Shown: positions 23,401 through 39,348 of the stretch, piece by piece
How positions within the stretch are numbered: the stretch's first letter is position 1
Layout of the letters: every line of letters starts with the position of its first letter
Source: Oryzias latipes
Taxonomy: Eukaryota > Chordata > Actinopteri > Beloniformes > Adrianichthyidae
Length of the DNA stretch: 64,000 nt
Direction of reading: 5' to 3'
Assembly (NCBI RefSeq): GCF_002234675.1
Contig: NC_019876.2
Span: 18,855,354-18,919,353, forward strand
Made by a program: the position numbers and the translations under genes
Notes under the pieces: generated by a model
What the model was told of the DNA's origin: nothing
Seen by the model: the letters and a program-made list of their open reading frames with translations, nothing else
Database searches by the model: none

Positions 23401-25733
23401 TTTAATTTTCAGTGTGCAGCTAATTAAAGGAACCAGCAACCAATTCTCAAAATAATTATTTATTTATTTTTATGGCAGAGCCGTCGTGCAGCAGAGCGGC
23501 CTCAAAGCTCTGCTCTGGGTTTCGGTCCGATCAAAGAGCACGGCGTTCTGTTCCAGTGTAAACCCGAAAACTGGACTGAGCAGAAGAAACAAGCCCCTGT
23601 CATGACTTACTGGGTTATAGGGTGAGTCTGCTCCCACTTTGGTTCAAATATTTTCCATTCATCTAAATGCTAAGGCAGCAGAAAACCACAAAACACACAA
23701 ATGTTAGTGTTCAGTTCCACAGCAGCAGAAGCAGCTGGACTGTCAAGCACAGGAAAGAGAGCTGCTCCAGCTGCTGCACACATTTCCGTTTTGGTGCTCA
23801 TGTTAGCAGCTGTCTGAACTTCAGTCTGCATGAATAGGAAGCATTCAGTGAAACTATTTGATGGAGAATTCATGCTGAGCTTACTGATCAATTGATGTCA
23901 GTTTTAGACTGGATTGTCAAATCAACAAACATGTTGACACAATTTTCTCAAAAGCTTAGATTTACTTATTCAGTTCAGCAAACACTTTATTTCCAAAACC
24001 ACCAACAAATGAGGAACAGAACTGGATCAGAGTCACAAAGTAAAGTGCTGTAAGAAAAATGCCTTTTGCAAATTGAGTCTGTTTTCTTTGAAGATTGCAG
24101 ATGAGGCTGCAGTGCGTGCTGAGATGAGAAGGTCATTCCACCACTGTGGGGTCAGAAAACCAAAAGGTTTAGCTTCTGCTCTTTTTCCATGTTGTGCAGG
24201 AACCTCTTTTTGTCACTCATTTGCAGAGCATAGGGGTATAGACCTGTATCAGTGTTCAGGTACAGAGGAGCTGTGGAGCTCTGTAGGCTAGAACACGCCT
24301 TTAAACCGGATCCAGACGGCAAATAGAAGACTTGAAGACATGAGTTCTTTTCAAGCAATGACAGAGTGAGGCGTGCAGCATATTGGATCATCTGCAAGGG
24401 CTTTAAAGTGCTGCTTTTGTGTGTGCGGTCAGAATACTTTCAGTTTGAAGAACTGATTTTTAGACCAATTTTGTTTAGATTTTTTTTTCTATTTTCTCCA
24501 TAATCCTGAATTACATAAAGACTAAATAAAGACTAAATGTCAACAGTTTGAGTCCAGAGTAAATACAAGAGAAGCAGGAAGACAAACTTTGGAAGATAAC
24601 ATTTTTAAAAAAAAAGAAACTCTTTATGCTGTTATTTTGCATGCCTAACTACAGCGAAGTATCACTATACAGCATGTACCTCTGACTGTTGGTGCAGAGT
24701 ACGCCCGCCCCCACTTCCTCTCCCCCATCTGTTTACAGCCCCTCACAACTCCCAACCTAACATTAACGGTGCAACAAAAAAAAGCGAGCAATATCTGAGC
24801 AAGATACAGTTTTGATCCAGATACCAGATTAGACGAGGAAAACAAAGACGTTCATGGATTTGTCTGCAAGTGGATGCATCAGAATGGAGCGAAGCAGGGA
24901 AGCACATTTCCTACATCACAAATATATTTTTCAAACTGCAACACCTGCTCCTGATTCACCAAAATTTGATTAACTCTTGTGCTATCCTAGGCACTTAACC
25001 ATTGGGAGTCGGGTCATCTAGACCCACTAGACAGTCCGCTGAACCTTTTTTCTTCAATGGTTTGTGAACCTCACTGGTGTCCATGGATAACATGAAATCT
25101 TCCCACCTTTATCCACCTTTGTCATGGTAGGGAGAACACTTCAATGCAAGGTTGGGGTCATCTAAGATAGCACAAGGGTTAAAAATGCTCTATTTAAGCA
25201 TATTTGTCTGTCCATCAAAACACCAAAGAGACTATTTTCATCCCAGTGGGTCTTTAAAGTTGGGCTAAGTTGAATTTTGCAGGAAAAGTAGTCCTGGTTC
25301 TCCATTTGCATGGAGTCTACATTAACCATGAAACTGCTGATCATAATTTACTGTGAAGAAAATGCTGAAAAATCAGCAAAACTTTAGGTTGGGAAGATGC
25401 AACAGAACCTTGTAAGAGACGTAGACTTATCTGGTTTTGTAAGGTCATGACTTCCTGCCATGACAACCTGGGACTCGCACTCAAGAGGCCAAAATAAATG
25501 CGCTGAAGTACAAAAAAAATGACATTTTCTACTGAAAACAGTTGAAAATCCTTCCTTTGGTGTTTTACTTTAGTTCTGAATAAATAAGGTGATTTTTCAT
25601 GTGATGATGATGTCATTTCAGGCGGATGTTGCTGGAGCCCGTACCTCAGGAGTTTTACGTGTGCTTCCATGACTCAGTGGCGGAGGTTCCTGTGGAGATG
25701 GCGTTCAGACTCTCCTTTGGTCTGGCTTTCTAA
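5489..25733 (+). CDS. intu: Inturned planar cell polarity protein (17 coding exons, 959 aa)
   Basis: Orthologue of INTU, part of the CPLANE complex with Fuzzy and Wdpcp, which acts at the basal body in ciliogenesis and planar polarity. Coding exons: 5489-5604, 6525-7111, 9698-9783, 12578-12793, 15492-15610, 16523-16612, 17816-17893, 18147-18330, 19191-19244, 19480-19542, 19652-19870, 20508-20600, 20692-21126, 22023-22117, 22191-22380, 23479-23621, 25622-25733. All introns are GT-AG and phases join without a break, giving 959 aa against about 942 in human. Landmarks are LEPEWLD near residue 41, a PDZ domain at about 164-275 (exons 2-4, [12 protein letters not shown]), the HVGYWKE and VEDVVRTLK blocks of the longin-like region, [10 protein letters not shown], and the C-terminus RLSFGLAF. 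An in-frame TAA abuts the ATG, so this is the first possible start in frame, and its context has A at -3 and G at +4. No disabling change is seen. Confidence 0.96.
5897..6490 (-). repeat. dispersed repeat family R1, copy A (intu intron 1)
   Basis: One of about ten copies in the window. Shared blocks are the TTCTTGTGGCATTTTT string, GCCACAAGCTCCCTGCTC, a GAGCTGGTATCTG block and ATAATTACAAGACCACTGGGA. The copy ends about 35 bases before intu exon 2. Better-preserved copies have imperfect inverted ends (CCCACYCCAAT), suggesting a non-autonomous DNA transposon of about 520 bp. Confidence 0.6.
7394..8580. repeat. possible TIR element, about 1.2 kb (intu intron 2)
   Basis: Blocks near the two ends are inverted relative to each other: GCGCATTCAAGGATGCAC on the left against a GCTTGAATGTGCATTGCC block on the right, and AAAGGGCCTATACCAT near 7722 against GGTATAGACCTTTTAAAGGG near 8335. 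There is no coding remnant. Boundaries are approximate. Confidence 0.35.
7868..7970. repeat. two-copy tandem repeat (about 55 bp unit)
   Basis: The block GACAGGTGAGAACAGCCCC followed by TTCCAGGAAGAATC occurs twice in direct orientation about 55 bases apart, each time preceded by an AGCTGAYGTA string. It lies inside the possible TIR element of intu intron 2. Confidence 0.75.
8610..9157 (+). mobile_element. internally deleted Tc1-like element
   Basis: The right end is the Tc1-type terminus (CTAAATACTTTTTTGCCTCA, then CTGTAT). The left side carries the matching subterminal sequence (AAGTTCTCCCACTTAAAAAG), but its outermost inverted repeat is replaced by a CATCCATCC-type string. The middle holds only the N-terminal transposase region (ATGGCCAAAAGGCAAAGAGC at 8946) with several stops. 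It is non-functional. Confidence 0.75.
11047..11570 (-). repeat. dispersed repeat family R1, copy B (intu intron 3)
   Basis: A nearly complete copy. The left end CACCCCAATGAAAATCATG and the right end GATGATTGGAGTGGGAC are imperfect inverted repeats. The interior has the same blocks as copy A. The longest frame on the + strand is 95 codons and not conserved. Confidence 0.65.
13130..13475. repeat. probable interspersed repeat fragment (intu intron 4)
   Basis: A moderately GC-rich island in an AT-rich intron with CpG-containing strings (GCGAGAGCGTTGCCGTAGAAACG) is compositionally unlike its flanks. I see no coding remnant or terminal repeat, so the class is unknown. Confidence 0.3.
15625..15990 (-). 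repeat. dispersed repeat family R1, copy C (intu intron 5)
   Basis: It begins within the family just after intu exon 5 and ends at GATCGGAGTGGAATTT. It carries the GGGCCACAAGCTCCATGCTC and GAGAGACCACTGGGAACAC blocks. The central part is shorter than in copy B. Confidence 0.6.
16058..16310 (+). repeat. teleost interspersed repeat R2, 5' part, with (CATT)n head
   Basis: An ATTC tetranucleotide run is followed by GGGGTCACGGGGCTGCTGGA, GCCTATCC, CACCCTGGACAGGTCGCCAG and CATTCACACCTA. This is a very common fish repeat. The same strings recur at 38195-38475 and 41370-41615, and the 3' half alone at 21610-21805. Confidence 0.8.
17170..17460 (+). repeat. interspersed repeat R3 (intu intron 6)
   Basis: It shares the AAGTTGTAGATTT plus GAGCTNGCAAAAGT blocks with 34930-35110, and a CTGTCCAACARCTGAGCARA block with 57985-58050. 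These are three dispersed copies of one unidentified repeat. The family is unknown. Confidence 0.45.
18433..18664. repeat. MITE with 15-bp terminal inverted repeats (intu intron 8)
   Basis: The left end CCTCCTGACTACCAGA is mirrored on the right by TCTGGTAGTCAGGCGG. The element is about 230 bp, has no coding content, and lies wholly in the intron after exon 8. An internal ATGTCCTCTGTAGA block is repeated twice. Confidence 0.65.
21610..21805 (+). repeat. interspersed repeat R2, 3' part (intu intron 13)
   Basis: CAATTAACCTTTGAAGGACG, GAGAGAACATGCAAACTCCA and GCAAGAGTGCTAACCACTGC, the usual 3' strings of the common fish repeat seen at 38195-38475. Confidence 0.75.
22661..23155 (+). repeat. dispersed repeat family R1, copy D (intu intron 15)
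   Basis: A full-length copy in the opposite orientation to A-C, with ends GTCCACTCTGATCATG and TCGGATTGGGTTT. It has an open frame of 80 codons containing [17 protein letters not shown], a peptide that is also readable in copy F. Confidence 0.6.
24640..24969 (+). repeat. dispersed repeat family R1, copy E
   Basis: It contains the CAGCCCCTCACAACTCCCAA, TTTTGATCCAGATACCAG and GTGGATGCATCAGAATGGAG blocks. It is interrupted on the right by the TTAA-flanked MITE at 24974. Sequence after the MITE may be the remainder of this copy. Confidence 0.55.
24974..25178. mobile_element. TTAA-flanked MITE, copy 1 (inverted relative to the others)
   Basis: It is bounded on both sides by TTAA (24970-24973 and 25179-25182). 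Termini are CTCTTGTGCTATCCTAG and its near inverse GATAGCACAAGGG. The interior carries GTCTAGATGACCC / CCTACCATGACAAAGGTGG-type strings in reverse. TTAA targets are typical of piggyBac and Kolobok elements. There is no ORF. Confidence 0.75.
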
Positions 25734-26516
25734 AAGCATCAGCACTTTTTGAGTGTTGGGGGAGCCGCCTCATTCTCAGAAAGATGAAACCATTGTGTTG
25801 TTCTGACACATTTAAACACAAGGGTAGGAAGTTTATGCTGCTGTCTCTGTTCATTTATATAAAAGGACCAAGCTCTAAATGTACCCGACAGATTTTTTTT
25901 CTTTAGTTTCAGGCTAATTGCTCTGTGGGATTTTTTCCTCCTATTGTGTAAACATGGCTCCAAATGTATAAAAAAAAAGACAGGGACTACATACCACCCC
26001 CTCCTTTTTTAATACAACCATCTGCTGCCTTTAACTTCACAAAGTTGGGTTAAGTAAAAAAAAACTGCTGTTGCCACAGATAAACTATGCTGATAATGTC
26101 ACTAAGGCATTAATTTAAATATTGTACAGTTTTGTGAGAAAACCAACCTTTTTTCTGCATAAATAATACTATTTAACATTAAAAGTCTTATTTTTCCCCT
26201 AAGGTTTACCTGATGTTTTTCTTTAACACATTATTTAAGAAGTATTGATGTTGAAGACGTTTTTACCCTTTCAAACCTTAATATTCTACTTTGTGTAGCT
26301 GTTAGTAATTGGATGCTTTACAGATCATAAATAATAAGCAACCTACGATACACAGACTGAAAATATACAAAACAAAATGATGATTGATAAGAAGTTTGCA
26401 CAGCTGCAGAACAAGTCTAGAGTTCAAAATCCACCATCCACAGTTGTGTTGCCATGAGTGTGTGACATAAATCCGAGCACACCGATGTCCAAAGTGATCC
26501 CAGCTGCGGGTGAAGG
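25734..26516. other. convergent 3' UTRs of intu and ino80b
   Basis: Only 783 bases separate the two stop codons. A possible intu poly(A) signal ATTAAA lies at 26178-26183. I cannot fix the ino80b poly(A) signal, since no TTTATT (AATAAA on the minus strand) is seen here, so it may use a variant signal or run into the intu 3' UTR. Confidence 0.5.
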
Positions 26517-29500
26517 TCACGCTGCGCTCTGAACCAGCAGTAGGTTCTTTTTGTAGCACTCCAAGCTGCAGAGAGGAACCCCACTTTTAGAGCAAGAGTA
26601 CTTCTTGCTGTTGGTGCAGCCGCTGACCCCACAACTGACCGGAGCCGGAGGCATGGGACAAGGAGGTGCCGTGGCCGGACCGGGAACGCCTGTGGGGAAG
26701 GAGATGGAAATCCCCCGAGCGGAGTCGATGTACCGAACCATGGGAAACTGACTCTGCTTTGCTCTCTTGTCCTTCAGGCTCTTAATTTTGGCCTTGCTGG
26801 TTTTGGTTAGTCTTTCTATCGTCTGGTTCTTGTTCTCCTCAGCTTTCTTGGCGGCCTGCAGGCGTCTCTTGCGAGCTCGCTCCTCTCGCTTCTGCATCAT
26901 TTCTGCGGTCATTTCCTTCTCCTTGTAGCCCATTGGCAGCTCCAACAGAGGCTGGCTCTGCTGCTTGTGCAGCAGGGCTTTCTGTAGAAAAATATTCAGA
27001 GAGAAGTGCTTCACGTGTGATGATCGTTTCATACCATTTCCAGTCGTGTCCCTTTCTTACCTGTCGAGCGGTGAGCAAAGACTCGTCAATCTCTTTCTTG
27101 AGCTCCCCGTTGTCATCCAGCTCTCCTTTCTCCAGAGCATCCAGCCACCTCTCCTCCTCGTCCACGGGCCCGCACAGCATGGAGTCAGAGTCCATGTCCG
27201 GCAAGGGGGATGTAGCCAAGTTGCTGTCTTCATCTGTCCAAAAAGAAAGAGCTGTCGTGATTCACAACAAGAAATGCAAAAAAAAAAACTAGATTTGAAC
27301 TAAAAATCCAAATGTTGTTTTTGGAACAGATAGGAAACAAAATCTACTGATATAGACAATTTACCAACTGAACACAGTTATTCGTTTTTGGTTATTTAAC
27401 ATAATCAGTTGTCATCAAAATGTGTTTGATCAGACCAATTTTTTTCCATTTAACATCACAACTTATTTCAGATCATTTTCAACAACTGAACATATTTACA
27501 CTACTCACAATAACTTAGGGATTTTGTTAATTACATTAGTGCTTTTCCTGTTTGGTCTGAATTTTAATTAAATATGTCGCATTGATATTACTATTAATTT
27601 ATGAAAAGAAACACCATTTTCATTCAATCACGCCCCTCCAGGTGCCGCTGTCGTTGCCCACGTGGGCATTAAAGCCCTTCAGGAGGACAAAGGAGTCCCC
27701 GTTGAGACACTGTCCAGTAGCCCTTCGAGAGACACCAAGAAGGCCGGGTACTCCGAACTGCTGTTTGGCCCATGAGTTAAAACCACAGCCAGAGACCTGT
27801 CCCCCACCCAAAAGGCGGAGGGGCATGACCCTTCCGTCCACTGGGGTAAACTCCAACACTTGGCAGCTGAGCTTTGGGCTCACAAGTAAGCCCACACCAG
27901 CCCGCCGCCTCTCACCATGAGCAATTCCAGAATGGTAGGGAGTCCAACCCCTCTCGAGGGGATGGAGTTTCAGACCCCAGGCTGTGTGTGGAGGTGAGCC
28001 CAACTATATATAGTTGGTACCCCTCAACCTCTCTCACAAGCTCAGGCTCCTTCCCTCTCAGAGAGGTGACGTTCCATGTCCCAAAAGCCAAGTTCCATGA
28101 CTGGGCGCTCGTCTGCGGGGGCCTGTGACGCCAATCTGTGCAAAGTAATGGGATCATTGTTCGTTCTTCTTCTCATAAAGGGGGTTCTGAACCGCTCTTT
28201 GTCTGACTTGTCACCCAGGAGCCGTCTGCCATGGAAAAGACCCAAACTGGGGCAAAATCCCCAGACAGCGTAACTCCTGGGATCACTCAAGAGCTCTAAA
28301 ACCCCTCCACCACAATACAGTGGCGGTTCACGGACAGGTAGTTTGATATTTATTACCCTAAATAATAAAGATAGCCCCAAATAACAAACATTGACTGCAG
28401 GTATTTCCACCATTTGCTGTAATGACCGCTTTACAGCAACGTCTCATGCTCCTCACTAGCCTCATGTTGTTGTTCTGAGGCATTCCACTCTTCCACAAAT
28501 GCTACAAATGCTGGTTCTGCCAGGTCACTTGGGGATGCGGTATGATCATCCAGTCTCTGCTTCAGCTGGTCCAAACCATGCCCTACGGGGTTCAGGTCAG
28601 GGGACATTGCTGGTCAGACCATATGAGGGACTCCCACTTCCTGAAGTCCAGCTTTAACAATTCTGGCAGGATGTGGTGGAGCATCATCATCCATGAACTG
28701 AAAGTTAGGGGTGTGTTAGTGTAACTGGGGGATGATGATGATTTCTATGATGTCTCTGAGGTAAGAACACACAGTGCCAGGACCATTTACAATAACCAAA
28801 TCGGTTTTTCACTGACTAGTGATGTCTGATCAGACTGTTTCATCCCCTCCAAAGTGAACCCTGGGGACCATGCTGACCTCGGCATATCATTAACCTCACC
28901 TTCTCCAGCAACGCTGATTAGCATACTTTCTGTTCAAGGTGACCTAACGCACATCAGTGAACAGGATGGTAGACCATTGCTACATTGTGTAGGTCATTTT
29001 TGCCCACTGTAAATGTTCGTGGTAGTCTCTTGGTATCAGTGGAGTCACCTGCACCTGGTTTTGCTAGAAACCCTGGTACCCCTCTAGTTAATGGGCCTGC
29101 AGCTGTGTGGCATTTGCTAAACCATGTCTGAGTCCAGAGGTCCTTAAATAATGGTCGTGGTTGGTCTGTCACTGGCGGGGCTCCACTCCTGGGTCTGTCA
29201 CAAACTCTGCCAGTAGTTCAGTGTCTTGATGCAAGTCTGCTGCTGACACTTCGGGACTCACCAAGTTGTCCTGCAACATCTGATTGTCTACTACCAACCT
29301 AAAGACGCGCTATGGTCAGGTGGTGCTGCTCGTCCGTTAAGCGATGTTGTGTGTTCATGTCTGTTTAAATGACGAACTTGGAACTACTAACTGGCAAAAT
29401 CAGATTTTTGTACCCACAGAATGTTGAAATTGATTCTCTTTTAGAATTGCTTAGTTTTGACCCCAATAAGCAAGACACAGTGGGACCATTATGTAGAAAA

Positions 29501-30314
29501 CACAAAATGAGGTGTGTTTCTTTGGGAAGAAAAGGTAAAATGCCTGGAAAGATTGTGAACTCAGAAACACTGTTGGTAAATAACATCATTATGTTTTAAA
29601 AGATGTGAGTCATCAACCAGCTGCTTTTGTGTTTGTGTCGTCCTTTTTTAAGAAGATCACTATGTTCAAGTGTAAACCCTACCAGACACATTACCATCAT
29701 CTGCCTGCCGCAACTCCAGAGAAAATTCCCAAAACATACCCAGCCAGGCTCGATACTGCTCCAAAGGCACTGAGGGCTCATCATCATCATCATCCTCCTC
29801 CTCGTCTTCCTCATCGTGTTCATCATCATCATCATCTACATTGTTATCTATGATCATCAATGGTGAAGGAGGTCGAGCCACACCAGGGTGGACGGTAAAG
29901 GTGGGAACACTGGAAAAGACAACAATCCATGAGGGGATTCAAGGATCTAAACCTGGAGCGTGGCTGTGGCCCAGCGGCTAACCTCTTGGTGCCCAGCGTC
30001 TGTCCTCCTAGTTTGATCTTAAGTCGGAGTTGTGGTGGGGGCCGGGGAGCCGGGAGGGGTTCGGGCTCCGGGGCCTCAGTGAAGTTGTGATGCTTCTTTT
30101 TGTGCTTCTTGTGTTTTTTGTGTTTGCGCTTGTGGATGCTGTGCAGGCTGGGGGTGCCATCACCTGCAGAGGACAACCAGAGTTAGCCCGGGTAAAGTAA
30201 CAACAACCATTGCTCGCAGAACGAAGAGACGCGACATTAAGGACGTTTGCTATTGTAAAAATTGGTTTACTCACTAAAAAACCTGGGATGGATCATGTCT
30301 TTCCTTTTCCCCAT
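26517..30314 (-). CDS. ino80b: INO80 complex subunit B (5 coding exons, 342 aa)
   Basis: Orthologue of INO80B (PAPA-1/ZNHIT4), a nuclear subunit of the INO80 ATP-dependent nucleosome remodeller. Minus-strand exons in order: 30314-30275, 30163-29983, 29909-29740, 27233-27061, 26981-26517. All introns are GT-AG and phases are consistent, giving 342 aa against about 356 in human. In order the protein shows a basic Lys/His-rich N-terminus (HKKHKKHKKKHH), LKIKLGGQTLGTK, an Asp/Glu tract at about 95-115 before VPLEQYRAWL, EERWLDALEKGELDDNG, the PAPA-1 block KREERARKRRLQAAKKAEE with QTIERLTKT, and a C-terminal HIT-type zinc finger with Cys at about 305, 310, 318, 326 and 330. The start is the only ATG whose splice phase fits exon 2; exon 1 is just 40 coding bases. 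Intron 3, between the third and fourth coding exons, holds a LINE and a Tc1 relic. Confidence 0.95.
27615..28335 (-). mobile_element. LINE fragment, endonuclease N-terminal part
   Basis: Reading on the minus strand, broken frames give the start of an APE-type endonuclease of a non-LTR element: WNVTSLRGKEPELVREVE, then VGLTSTHSLGS, ERRRAGVGLLVSPKLS, and ending at FNAHVGNDSGTWRGVI. The fragment stops where the other fragment of the same family (48730-51045) begins, so it lacks the reverse transcriptase. The frames are disrupted, so it is dead. It lies in an intron of ino80b. Confidence 0.7.
28400..29360 (-). mobile_element. degenerate Tc1-like transposase relic
   Basis: The minus strand reads, with stops and frameshifts, as the DDE domain of a Tc1-like transposase: FMDDDAPPHPARIV, then SPDLNPVGHGLDQLKQRL, then VEEWNA. 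In active relatives the last motif is NPIEHLWD. Here the Glu is Gly, so the third catalytic acid is lost. Upstream parts reach an HTH-like remnant near 29350. It lies directly beside the LINE fragment in the same ino80b intron. Confidence 0.65.
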
Positions 30315-31264
30315 TTGAACTGACAGGTTGCTCTGCAGGTTTACACCTCCGTGCGCATCTCAAAGCTGTCTGTCTTCAGCAAATGAAGCTTCTCGAACTC
30401 CAGAGAAAAACTATCCCCGTTGTTGCCTTTTTTCATCTGATAGTTATAAACTACAGGCTTGTACTTGCACTGTAAGTATAAAATGTTGTTGCGTTCTGAA
30501 AAAAGTTATGAACATTTACCAAAAGAGCTTAAACGTAACATTTTCAACGTTTACACAGCAAGCTAAGCTAGCCTGATATCCGATAAAACACGGATCATCG
30601 CTTCCGGGTTATCTAAATTGAACAGTTTTGAACACTGCCACCTAGAGGGAAAAGAGATCATTACAAATTCCTCGACATTTCACGGAGCGGACTGTCGCTC
30701 GTCTTTTCGCTAAACTCATTGCCGTCAGCATATGATGTTAAATGGTAATTACCTCGATATTCATGTTTTTGTTTTTTTCTCCGGCTCGAGTTATGTATTT
30801 CGGGTAGTGGGCAGCACAGGGCTGTGGTGACCGCTTTTTTTCTCTGCAGCGTCAGAACCACATTAACCAGAATTCACCGGGGCGAGTTAGCCGCTTACGA
30901 AAGGTCAGTTACACAGCGTTAACGGGGTCAGAGCTCCAGTTTTGTGTATTTCTTACATAAATTGAGGTTTTAGATCATTTGGTCGTCCGTTTACTGACCT
31001 TCGCTGCTGTTTCTATGTTAGGATTCATTAAACAGGCTTTTCCATTGAAATTGCCGGTTTATTTAGAGTTAAATAAATGATTACATGATGACGTTGGTTG
31101 TCTTATTTTGAGAGCACCCTTTTTCTTTTTTTCCTGTCCTGTTTTAAACAGTCTACTATGATCAGTAAGCTGAATTAATAAAAGTAGAATAAACATACTC
31201 AATATAAACAAGGTTAAGGTTATTTTAAGAGGGAAACAAACGTGTTTTTTCTACCACAGGGGTC
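30315..31264. promoter_or_regulatory. divergent ino80b / aadat promoter interval
   Basis: The two start codons face away from each other across 950 bases. An ETS-type site CTTCCGGG sits at 30601-30608. On the aadat side a non-coding first exon probably ends at 30903 (AAG followed by GTCAGT), with an acceptor CCACAG just before 31260, five bases upstream of the aadat ATG. The area around 30590-30905 is relatively CpG-rich. There is no TATA box that I would trust. Confidence 0.55.
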
Positions 31265-37525
<6,261 letters not shown>

Positions 37526-37710
37526 TGGTTTGTAGCCATGTTACCTATCAGATGGGACGTCATTATCAACTTTTTATAAAAGACTCCTGTCATTTTATTT
37601 AACACTACTGTCTGTGAAGAAGAAAAGTGATAAAACATAATGCTCCAGTTTACACCAAGAATGGTATCTCATTTATCAAACATTATATATTAAATGGTAG
37701 CTTTTTATTT
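37526..37710 (+). other. aadat 3' UTR
   Basis: A short AT-rich 3' UTR with ATTAAA at 37689-37694 is the most likely poly(A) signal. The alternative AATAAA at 37920-37925 lies further downstream. Confidence 0.4.
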
Positions 37711-38194
37711 AATCATGGTCTCGTTTTTTTTCCTCTGAATGTGAATAATACTGTCTTGGGACGTGTCCAAGTTCCAATTCTACTCCCTAACTGCTAAAAA
37801 ACTATATAGTGTGGGACTGTCTAGTACCCTGAAATTTAAAGCAATTCTGACTCCATGCTGACTTTATTTTTTTATCAAAGGGCAAGTATGACATCACAGA
37901 TTTACTGAAGTGAAAAACCTAATAAATATGAACATTTTGTGAAGACTATTTATGAATCCACTGTGTTCTCATGAAGAAAACTTGGATGATTGATTAAAAA
38001 AATTGATTTAACAGATTTTTTGACATGAAAAATCATCCAAACACAATGCATACTGTTTTTTTGCACAGACTTCTGGGAAATTTCCAGGGCACTAGATTTT
38101 GGAATTGTACATTTGGACAACCCCAAAAAAATGGCACACGCCCTATATAGTGCACCTAGTAATGAGTAATGAAGGAATTCTGACATAACCATAG

Positions 38195-38475
38195 ACTTCG
38201 CCTCCATCCATTTTCTAAACCAGTTTTGTCCCTTTCTGGGTCACGGGGCTGCTGGAGCCTATCCCAGCCAGTTGTGGGCGAAGGCAGGGGACACCCTGGA
38301 CAGGTCGCCAGTCTATCACAGGGCCGCAATCACACACTCACATTCATATCTAGGGAAAACTTAGAGAAATCACTTAACCTATGAGGCATGTTTTTGGATG
38401 GTGGGAGGAAGCCTGAGTCTCTGAAAAAACCCACGCATGCACGGGGAGAACACGCAAACTCCACACAGACTTCAC
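38195..38475 (+). repeat. teleost interspersed repeat R2, near complete
   Basis: GGGTCACGGGGCTGCTGGAG, GCCTATCCC, GGGGACACCCTGGACAGGTC, CACATTCATATC, TGGTGGGAGGAAGCC and GGGGAGAACACGCAAACTCC appear in order. This is the best copy of R2 in the window. Confidence 0.8.
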
Positions 38476-39136
38476 CCACTAGTTGTACTCAGAAAATAGT
38501 GGACAACTAGGGAAACCAGGAACATGTAACTCAGCTGAACACAGTTCATGACAAGTGTGATGAAAACTGCTCAAAAGACCAACAAAAGCAACAATAAAAA
38601 ACATTGAAAACAATAAAATATATAATTTCTAATAAAAAATCATTCTATATGCTGTTTTTGGTAATTTCTCCTTTGTGGGATCAATGACGTTTTATTCTTG
38701 TCTATTCTATATGTATAAAAAATAACATAAAAGCCTAACTTTTTAATGCATTAACATAGTTTCATACTGTTTTCTGATTAGGAGAGAATAGTCAGTTTTT
38801 TTTTTCTAAACTGTCATTCTTGTGCCTGAAAAATATTATTTGTTTTTAAACTTGAATAGGTGCAGAAACAACAAAATCTTATAATGTGCAATTAACCCCT
38901 TCATGGCAACGTACCATTCAGTCCAGGACTGCACTTTTTTTTTCATTATTGTCAGGTAAAATGTTCTTGCTCTGTAAACAAATAGTTAAATAGACTTATC
39001 TCCTTGTATACATTTTTACTACATTTTACGCTCATGAAAACCACTTCTTTTTTGTATTTTTTTTGTTTTTTACTGTTTAGGGTAATAATTTTTCATGTTC
39101 AAAGCTCATAAAAAAGGATGGATTTGGCACATTTAA

Positions 39137-39348
39137 CCCTTGTGCAATCTTAGATGACCCCACCCTCACATTGACGTGTTCTTCCTACCATGACAAAGGT
39201 GGATAAAGGTGGAAAGATTTCATGTACCGGTAATCCATGGACACCAGTGAAGATCACAAATCATTGAAGAAAAAAGGTTCAGCGCACTGTCTAGTGGGTC
39301 TAGATGACCCAACTCCCAATGTTAAAGTGCCTAGGATAGCTCATGGGT
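39137..39348. mobile_element. TTAA-flanked MITE, copy 3
   Basis: TTAA at 39133-39136 on the left; the right flank is TTAC, one base changed. Interior blocks (CCTACCATGACAAAGGTGGA, CTGTCTAGTGGGTCTAGATG) match copies 2 and 4 in the same orientation. Confidence 0.7.

Noticed and set aside
26933-27303. Two + strand ORFs of 112-119 codons
   Set aside because: They are antisense to ino80b exons 4 and 5 and low in complexity (Ser-rich), as expected from the reverse of acidic and basic coding sequence.
29605-29853. A + strand His/Pro-rich ORF
   Set aside because: It is the antisense of the GAT/GAG-rich acidic tract in ino80b.
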